Positions 58,101 to 64,000 of a DNA stretch of 64,000 nucleotides are shown one piece after another. Position numbers and translations under genes: made by a program. Location: the NCBI RefSeq assembly GCF_037042905.1, contig NW_026974140.1, positions 10,675,001 through 10,739,000 on the forward strand. Reading direction: 5' to 3'. The notes below the pieces were generated by a model, which worked only from the letters and a program-made list of their open reading frames with translations, searched no databases and was not told where the DNA came from. This DNA is from Lytechinus pictus. Lineage: Eukaryota; Echinodermata; Echinoidea; Temnopleuroida; Toxopneustidae. Position 1 is the first letter of the stretch, and each line of letters opens with the position of its first letter.

Positions 58101-61100
58101 TGAAAGTTTGAAGTTTTCTGAATGTAATGGTATACAATGTTAATGCATTCATACAATCGCATGGAATCGCATACGCTTGAAAAAAAAAGGCACACATGGA
58201 AAATGAGGAATTTTGTCGACCTCGTATTGACTCATTACGTACTGTAATTATATGGCATAGATTTTTTTAGTTTGTCTTTTAATTAGGAAATATGTTGCCT
58301 TGTGATATTTCTATTGTTGAAATTCATTGTAAATTTGTGTTGTGAATGTGATATTTGTCTGGGGAGTGGGGGCAATTGTTACCAAAATTATATATATATA
58401 TATATATACCATTTATAGATTTCTATAGATATATAATATATTATGTCATTCACTTCAATGTTATTCAAGTTAATTGTGTCAATTTTTTTATTTTCTTTGT
58501 TCCTTTATTATAGAAATAATGTAGTCTATTATTATTATGATTGATTAGGCCCTATTAATGTTATCATTATCCTTAATATATATTCATATTATCATTATTA
58601 TGATAATTTTTTTTAATTATTGTCATCGGTAGCATATGACAAAAATATTACCACCGACTGTTATAACATTTGGAAGGGGTCGCATCTTTAGTTCGTATGC
58701 CTTATTTAGTAATGAGTAAACTGCTCTTGTTTACAAATAATCTTTATTGTCCTTCTGTTAATAGCTCTATGATTAAACCTGGGTAAGAGTTCCATAAGCA
58801 CCCCCCACTATAATTGAAAATAAAAACATGGAGAAGGTTCAGAATAATATATCTAGCCCTAATATAGAACTTATATGATGGGGGAGTGGAAATACATACC
58901 AAAATGTGGCTTTATTCCGTCATGTCCATAGACATCGGTTTATTTAGTCAGTAAAGGGTCTGTGAGTCTAGACTAGTCGAACTATCAGCTGATAATCGTT
59001 AAAATACCCCTTCCAGTATCAGCGCTTCTCGCTAGCAATTTAGCATAGCGGGAAGAGGTCTTGACTGCAGATAAAACGAGGTGAGTTCGAGTCCCAACTA
59101 AGGTAAGCAAGAGTGAAAAAATCAGAAAAATCTGAAGTGAACGAACCGGAAGTCTCAACAATCTTTTATTTTTGGTGGGGGGTGCATATGGAACTCTTTC
59201 CTAATCCTGAATTTCTTTCTATTCCAAAAAAAACTCAGATGATAATGTCAAAATGTGGCATTATCCTGGTTTAGTCACACACCAGTCCATTCACTGCCGT
59301 TTATTTCGTCAGCGACAGAAAGAAGTCACCAGTGCTGCACTGGTGACTTTCCTACAGTATTAGCCTAATCCTCTCCCATAAGGTTTAGGTTTATCGCTAA
59401 TCAGAACCGCAATGCGTTATGGCGGAGCTAGCTAACTTGCTGACTTTTGATATCATTATAGATAGGTATTGTCTATTTGTTAAAATAAAATAGAGAGAAA
59501 AGAAAGAAATATATTTTAAAAGAGAGATTTAAAAAAAAGAGATGAGAGGGGACTTACAATTTTTTAACAGGAACATATTACATTATTTGGGAGCCGTGGG
59601 ATTATTATTCAGGTATGTGCTTAAAATGGAAGATGACTTTGACAAGTTGAATAGAAATGAATATGAATCTCATCATTTCTCACAAAATAAGGAAGAAACA
59701 GTCGTTGGTAGTTCTTGGCTTGACCATTGTTCTATTCCCAGGTTAAATTGATAACGCTGCAATGCCTTAGAGGTGGGGCCTACATGTTAGACTTCGTCCT
59801 ACCAATACGTTATGAAGGGCTAATTGGGTGTGAGAGGATTCCAATCCAGGCGTAGGGGTTCAAATCCACGGTAGACTCTTATGGTGGGGATAGATTAATG
59901 CCATTCTGCTTGACCTCTTTTGATTCTAAGTTCAATCTTGATATACAAATTAAAGGGGAATCCAACCCAAATGTTTTTATAAGGAAAAGAAAAATCAGAC
60001 AAGTTGATAAGTGAAAGTTTGAACAATATTGGACAAACAACAAAAAAGTTATGAATTTTTAAAAGTTGTAAATATTGGTCATCACTATACCCATGGAGAC
60101 TTTAAATTGGCCGCATATGGGATGTCATAGTGATGTAAGGCAAGGACTACTCTTCCAAGTACTCCTATACATATGGCTAAAATGTCATTCTTCCCAAAAG
60201 TTTTATTTCATATTATATTTTTCTTTCATGAGGACACAAAACAATATACTACCTGGGTTATATATAGATTACTGCCCCAGGGGAATGGGTACTTAGGAGA
60301 AAACCACAAATCCCTGATAATAAAGTACATGGCCTATATGGGAAAGTTGTCCTTGCCCCTTGTCATAATTTACTTACCCAGTTGCCAATTTGAAATCTAC
60401 GTAGTATTATCTCAATTTTAAAGCAGCTATAACTTTCTTATTGCTTGTCCGATTTCTTTCAAACTTTCACCATTCTGTTTAATTTATTTTTCTCCTTACA
60501 ATGGAGGAGACTAAGCAGAATGACAAGCCATTTTACGCTTAAAGGGGAATCCAGCCTTGGCCATAAAATGTTATGTTGGGTAAGTAACATTTTAAGTAAC
60601 ATTTTATGGCCAAGGCTGGATTCCCCTGTAAGCGTAAAATGGCCTGTCATTCTGCTTAGTCTCCTCCATTGTTCTGCCTGGTCTCCCTTTTTTTTCAAAA
60701 GCCCAATGTTGATGTATAGTGTATACAAGTATAGTGTAAATATAGGTATAAGTATAGTCAAGGCTCGACATTAGCGGTGGCCCGGGGCCACCAGAAATTC
60801 ACCTCGAGCAACCATTATTGAAAAAATGTTAAGTTTTGGTGGCCCGAATCGGGCAACCAATAATTTTCAAAGTAGCGCAATTTTTCTCCTGATTTTGCAT
60901 GCATTTATCAACTTTCTACAGTTCAAATTGCAAGCCAATTCGTCATGCGCCCTTTTTGTTATTAATCTACACACATGACAGAGCAGTGGAGAATATCCAG
61001 CCGGCCGTCTGGCGTTAGCTTTGCATGCATGAAACCACTGCAGCTAGCTAGCTGTGTGCTAGCAGACTATTCAGCTGCGATACGAAATGTTGCTGCTAAG

Positions 61101-63708
61101 AAATCTTCCACAGAACTTTGAAAATCGACGTCAAAGTCGCATATTACACCAATGAAATGCCCTTCTACAGTCCATATTACTAAAATCTGATTATTTGCAA
61201 GCATTAAAAAGAGGAATTATGACCTCTTTTTTCACTCAAAAAGACCGATTTCCAAATACATTAATACACAAAACACATAGGTGAGTACATCACAGTCCCA
61301 CGTGTGCATTTGTATGTATGTTGATACTTGGTTTCTTTCGAAGCTGTGTCTTTTCTAGCCAGAAATAAACAGACAATTTCTTTCTTTCTTGTTTATAAAT
61401 GACTTCTTAAACCACTCTTGGGGAAGTAAATACTTTTGGAAGGCATTCCATTGATATGAAATGTGAATTTTTCTAGCATTTTGGCAAATATGGGGAAGGA
61501 CTTTTCTCACACTGTTTTTTCCAGATATAACTTTTGCCGTTTTCTTTCATTTTTTTTATAGTGGTTAAACCATTAATACCCCTTCCCATTGAATATGCCT
61601 GATTAAAGAATATGTTTCTACTGAAAAATAATAATAATAATTTTCCCCATTTTCTATTAATTTTGTTTTATTCATTTTCTTTTTTTTCTCTAAATTTTTT
61701 CTTTCCTTTTTTTCTTTTTTTTTTCCTGTTCTTTGTTTTTTCTTTCTTTATTTTCTTTCTTTTGTTTTATTTCACTTATTTATTTTATTATTTTTGTTTT
61801 CTTTTTTTGATCTACTATTCTAAAAATTATTTTTGTTTGTTTCCCCCTTTTATGCATTATTCTGATTTTTGCAGCATATTTTTCTGTGATTTTCTCCTGC
61901 TATAATATGCTGGAAAAGAGAAAATAAACAGGATTTGGGGCCTGCATAATCTTGGTTTTAGGATTCAAAAAGGAAGAAAGGAAAAATCATTGTTTTGTAC
62001 ATCTATCTGAGTTTGCTATGCACTATTTATTTACTTTACCATTATAAGTGTGTGTCTATACAGAGATTTTTTTAAAAGTCCACACAACCTGGGAACAATA
62101 CATTTCTTTTATTCTCTTTCAATCATTTCATATTTACAATGATAGAACGATTTATATATTACCACAAATCAATTAGCAAAGTAAAATAACAGCAAACAAG
62201 ATTTACATACAAGATGTACAAAGTGAAAGTAACTTAGTGGTAGTGGCTGCAGAATTAATATTTCAAAAGTTTGTTTTATTCATTTTTAATTAATGTTTTT
62301 CTTTATATTTTTCGGGCCACCAAACTTTAATATCGGGCCACCAAAAAAAATTATTTGAAGGTTTTGGTGGCCCGAACGGGCCACCACCAAAAAAAGTTAA
62401 TGTGGAGCCTTGGTATAGTGTATACAAGTATAGTCTATATAAGTCTAAAGTTGATGTATACACTAAAAGCCTTGTAAAATGGGATGCACATTGACCGGAA
62501 GCGACAATCTCAACGATAGTGCTTCTATTTAAAGCGATGTCTGGATTACCCCTTTCTGAGGTCACACTGCTTGGCCTCCCTTGAATGTTAGCTCAATGTT
62601 GATAACACAAAAAGGGTGTGAAATGGGATGTCATTCTGCTTGGCTTTTTGCATTGCATACACTAACTGTGTACAGTCTTCCACAACTGTTTTGCTCAATT
62701 CTTCCGTGGGAAACCTTTGTTCCTCTTAGGTCGATTGAGGGATGAATCAGCAACCCTGGAATTTAATTCTATGTATGTATAACTTTGCTATTATATGCAT
62801 TTTTCTTTTCCTTTGCAGTCCAGAGACTGAGTGCTGTTCTTCAAGGATATCAAGAGAAGTATGGACCTCTGGATAAGAAGGAAATGGTAATTTCTCTGCT
62901 TTGAAAATGTCATTTCTTCTTTGATTTTTATGGCTTAGATGAAATATCCATTTGATTTTACATGTGTTCTTGTCCATGCTCCCTTTCACTCACTTGTACT
63001 TAAACCTCCCCAGACTGTAATTGAAAACTAAAGGAATCAAGCATTATTCCCCAAATAGACCTTATAATGCAAATAACATCATAATCTCATAGCGCCCTCC
63101 CTCAGAGGATAAAGGAATGCGTGTAAATGGAGTTGTCAGAGATGTGCCAGCTGCAGATCACCAATGCATGCAAGGCAATGGCTTTATATTCTCAAGATAG
63201 CGGCGCAGTAATGTCAATGCATTATGTCTATCAAGGGTAATTGACATTGTAAGGAAGTTGAGGTGAGATTGCTGTATTGAATTGGAATAATTTTATCGAA
63301 CCTGACGTATTCTTAATTTTGGGGACCTACAATATATCTACAAAATATGGTACTAGTATTCTCAAAACAATGCTCAGTAATCACACATATTGTCCCTTGA
63401 CATTAACTATTGATCTAGCTTTTTCTTTACACTGATTACACTTAGAAAGTAGAAATGAAAAATGAAAAGGAGTTTGACTTTATAGTCTATGTAGTGTATT
63501 GAATTATTATGCATGTGTTAAAAAGCTGATATTCACTCTCTACAAAGTACACTCACTGTTTTGGCTTAGTTATTGTTTGTGGAAATATAAAGCTCCACAC
63601 AATGAAGAGTAATGAATTTAATTGTGTTTTTCACCATTCATTTTTTTTTCATCAGGAGAACCTTTATCATCAGGGTGACCCAGCTGCTCCATGGCTTACA
63701 AGTAGAAC
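47794..63708 (+). CDS. SCLT1-like coiled-coil gene, 5' three coding exons, incomplete
   Basis: Exons 47794-47830, 62819-62886 and 63656-63708 join in phase to 52 codons with GT-AG introns (GTAAGT, GTAATT and GTGAGT donors). The product begins MEGDETSFLRDQVQRLSAVL, then LQGYQEKYGPLDKKEM, then ENLYHQGDPAAPWLTSRT. The FLR-(D/E)-Q-x-x-RL-x(5)-YQ pattern near the start is what I recall at the N-terminus of vertebrate SCLT1 (sodium channel and clathrin linker 1), a coiled-coil protein of centriole distal appendages needed for ciliogenesis. Only the N-terminus is in the window, so the identity is tentative. Intron 1 is 15 kb and filled with transposons. The gene diverges from the septin gene. Confidence 0.6.
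48268..49362. repeat. 42-bp tandem satellite, about 26 copies
   Basis: The unit is built of GAGCCAACGATGCCAACGTT followed by GTGAGTTTGGCATGCTACCA and AC. Copies differ at a few positions, such as TTGGCATGC versus CGTTGGCTTGC. Because 42 is a multiple of three, several frames stay open for 250-290 codons on both strands; these are not genes. Confidence 0.95.
49363..49555. repeat. interstitial telomeric repeat (CCCTAA)n, ~32 units
   Basis: About 192 bases of nearly perfect TAACCC units with one interruption near 49464. It abuts the 42-bp satellite at GCTAC/TAACCC, where the satellite's own ACCAAC may have provided a short homology. On the minus strand it is (TTAGGG)n. Confidence 0.97.
49949..50396. 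mobile_element. 448-bp dispersed element, copy B, TTACGTA duplication
   Basis: TTACGTA is found at 49942-49948 and 50397-50403. The body matches copy A (37286-37722) along its whole length, including the terminal hairpin. Copy B lies inside the 5.7-kb element, so it inserted later. Confidence 0.82.
51075..51474. repeat. 5' cluster of GATGTCC / GTAACGGTGG motifs
   Basis: TACCACCGTTACATGCGATG (51075) with GTAACGGCGGTA at 51114, GATGTCCGGGCC...TGTAACGGTGGA at 51280-51307 and ATGTCCGTGTAACGGTGG at 51457 are variants of the dyad motif described for 53600-55195. Confidence 0.75.
51843..52025 (+). CDS. possible exon fragment inside the 5.7-kb element
   Basis: The plus-strand frame reads PMDTKNCSITDDHADISDLV then SPCLNWLLLILRNMSIKDLM, with mixed hydrophobic and charged composition unlike the AT-rich surroundings. 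It is followed by a repeat with poly-C and poly-T runs (52030-52110). No family is recognised, and exon limits are unclear. Confidence 0.25.
52019..52160. repeat. poly-C/poly-T low-complexity insertion
   Basis: GGTAGCGCCACGGGGGAGGC is followed by a C run, about 32 consecutive T and then a G run. This is typical of a degenerate retroposed repeat. Confidence 0.6.
53094..53258 (+). CDS. possible terminal exon of a transposon gene
   Basis: After a CTCAACTACAG acceptor the frame reads VASVQGENVYLQYMKCQSGD, LYSWPDGEAQFYLHPLCDID and ends LLGHQSS before TGA. The Tyr/Trp-Pro pattern (LYSWPDGEA) resembles the C-termini of uncharacterised proteins encoded by repeated elements in cnidarians and deuterostomes, as I recall them. 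No upstream exons could be joined with confidence. Confidence 0.4.
   Translation, partial: VASVQGENVYLQYMKCQSGDLYSWPDGEAQFYLHPLCDIDRILFQTFLLGHQSS
53450..55195. repeat. ~390-bp tandem repeat carrying a 41-bp dyad
   Basis: The motif GGACATGATGTCC + RTGTAAC + NGNGGTA recurs at 53620, 54006, 54404, 54796 and, as a half site, at 55172, so 375-398 bases apart. The units 54190-54580 and 54585-54970 are near-identical; the others are diverged. Confidence 0.82.
55586..56047. mobile_element. nested MITE A, TIR CAGTAGAGGCGCACGGCC
   Basis: The ends CAGTAGAGGCGCACGGCC and GGCCGTGCGCCTCTACTG are perfectly inverted. CCGTT is duplicated on both sides (55581-55585 and 56048-56052). The inner TTGGAGA(C)/ATCTCC repeats extend the fold. 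The empty site is preserved in the right arm of the foldback element. Confidence 0.85.
56284..56759. mobile_element. nested MITE B, TA-flanked, TCGTATTACCGAAC repeats
   Basis: TA precedes and follows the element (56282-56283 and 56760-56761). The ends TGGTAGTGGATCGTATTACC and its diverged mirror TACAATCACTCACTA carry multiple copies of GTATTACCGA in both orientations. A TA duplication fits Tc1/mariner-type mobilisation. The right arm of the host foldback shows the empty site GGTACG. Confidence 0.8.
57451..59949. other. SCLT1-like intron 1, mostly unrecognised
   Basis: No coding frame. A TA microsatellite lies at 58389-58410 and a tRNA-like segment near 59047-59110. The remainder has no clear repeat structure that I could see. 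Confidence 0.4.
59047..59112 (+). repeat. tRNA-like Pol III boxes (degenerate SINE head?)
   Basis: TAGCATAGCGGG fits the A box and AGTTCGAGTCC fits the B box, separated by about 35 bases. The T stem and D stem do not pair well, so this is not a functional tRNA. It may be the head of a SINE. Confidence 0.3.
59953..60500. repeat. AAAGGGGAATCCAACCC-type dispersed repeat
   Basis: It begins TTAAAGGGGAATCCAACCCA and contains AAGTTTGAACAATATTGGAC and TAACTTTCTTATTGCTTGTC. The layout is like the TTAA foldback element at 40543, of which it may be a diverged relative. Confidence 0.4.
60500..60670. repeat. near-perfect hairpin, ~73-bp arms
   Basis: AATGGAGGAGACTAAGCAGA at the left pairs with TCTGCTTAGTCTCCTCCATT at the right. 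Both arms contain GGGGAATCCAGCCTTGGCCA or its complement. The loop holds a duplicated AAGTAACATTTT. Confidence 0.85.
60759..62412. mobile_element. 1.65-kb hAT-like element, GGTGGCCCG ends
   Basis: CAAGGCTCGACATTAGCGGT at the left faces TTAATGTGGAGCCTTG at the right. GTATAGT borders both sides (60752-60758, 62413-62419). GGTGGCCCG and its complement are repeated near both ends. The interior has a T-rich tract at 61620-61860 and no transposase. The flank itself is repetitive, so the duplication should be treated with care. Confidence 0.65.
62887..63655. other. SCLT1-like intron 2, no other feature
   Basis: Plain AT-rich intron with GTAATT donor and TCATCAG acceptor. Confidence 0.5.
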
Positions 63709-64000
63709 GTGAGTCCTATTTCATACTATCATTATAAAGCTATTCACCTGGAGTTTCAACAAACGATGATTTCATTTCTTAAAAAAAACCTCACTCTGAT
63801 CTCAATTCACTTCAATTTGGGTTTATTCAATATGAAAATGGAATATGAAATGCTGTAGTCTGAAGGCTAATTGTGCAATATTTACATCAAAATACATTTA
63901 AAACTATCTACATTTGTAAGAAAAACAGTTGATTGGTTGAGACATTAATATGTGTTGCTAGATTTTATTTGATACAACCAGCCTGAGACTGGAATGAAAG
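63709..64000. other. start of SCLT1-like intron 3
   Basis: Begins GTGAGTCC; the next exon is beyond the window. Confidence 0.5.

Noticed and set aside
59047-59112. Functional tRNA gene
   Set aside because: The A and B boxes fit, but D and T stems do not pair and no acceptor stem is evident.
61612-61905. 97-codon Phe-rich frame
   Set aside because: Translation of a T-rich tract; not a membrane protein.
1-64000. CRISPR arrays, bacterial operons or ribosome binding sites
   Set aside because: The window has spliced metazoan genes; the tandem repeats lack unique spacers of constant length.

Overview
This is eukaryotic, metazoan DNA: AT-rich, intron-rich and dense in transposable elements, with GT-AG introns and a vertebrate-type (TTAGGG)n telomeric repeat. 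The two host genes and the repeat content (short terminal-inverted-repeat elements starting GGGGCGTTTCATGAA or GGGGTGTTTCAC, a TCTCGCCTGCAT element, tRNA-derived SINEs) fit an echinoderm, probably a sea urchin. That is an inference from the character of the sequence, not from a search.

Two host genes are arranged head to head. On the minus strand lies a complete SEPT6-group septin of 10 coding exons (start codon at 43991, stop at 6203; 437 residues after splicing), interrupted by a 7.2-kb first intron and a 20.5-kb second intron. About 3.8 kb away, on the plus strand, begins a gene whose first three coding exons (47794-47830, 62819-62886, 63656-63708) resemble the N-terminus of SCLT1, a centriolar distal-appendage coiled-coil protein. 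It has a GC box and a perfect CRE upstream and runs off the window.

Almost everything else is mobile DNA inside introns. Septin intron 2 holds a 12.7-kb PIF/Harbinger transposon (19241-31981) with near-identical ends and two apparently intact, convergent genes: a 281-residue Myb/SANT-like adaptor with a glutamine-rich tract (plus strand) and a 349-residue HARBI1-like DDE transposase (minus strand). Next to it is a dead, 5'-truncated non-LTR retrotransposon (about 32.3-35.2 kb). Septin intron 1 is a pile-up: a 437-bp dispersed element with a 12-bp duplication, a hAT-like element with a perfect 8-bp duplication, and a roughly 4-kb GC-ended element containing a 205-bp tandem repeat and a TTAA-flanked foldback element.

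SCLT1-like intron 1 holds four noteworthy structures. (i) A 1.7-kb unit with inverted ends enclosing about 26 copies of a 42-bp satellite joined to about 32 telomeric repeats. (ii) A 5.7-kb element with an 8-bp target duplication carrying a dyad motif repeated about every 390 bp. (iii) A foldback element hit by two further elements whose empty sites survive in its other arm. (iv) A 1.65-kb hAT-like element. A perfect 69-bp-arm palindrome lies in septin intron 2. The 5'-most 6.2 kb, downstream of the septin stop, contains several short inverted-repeat elements and no recognisable gene.
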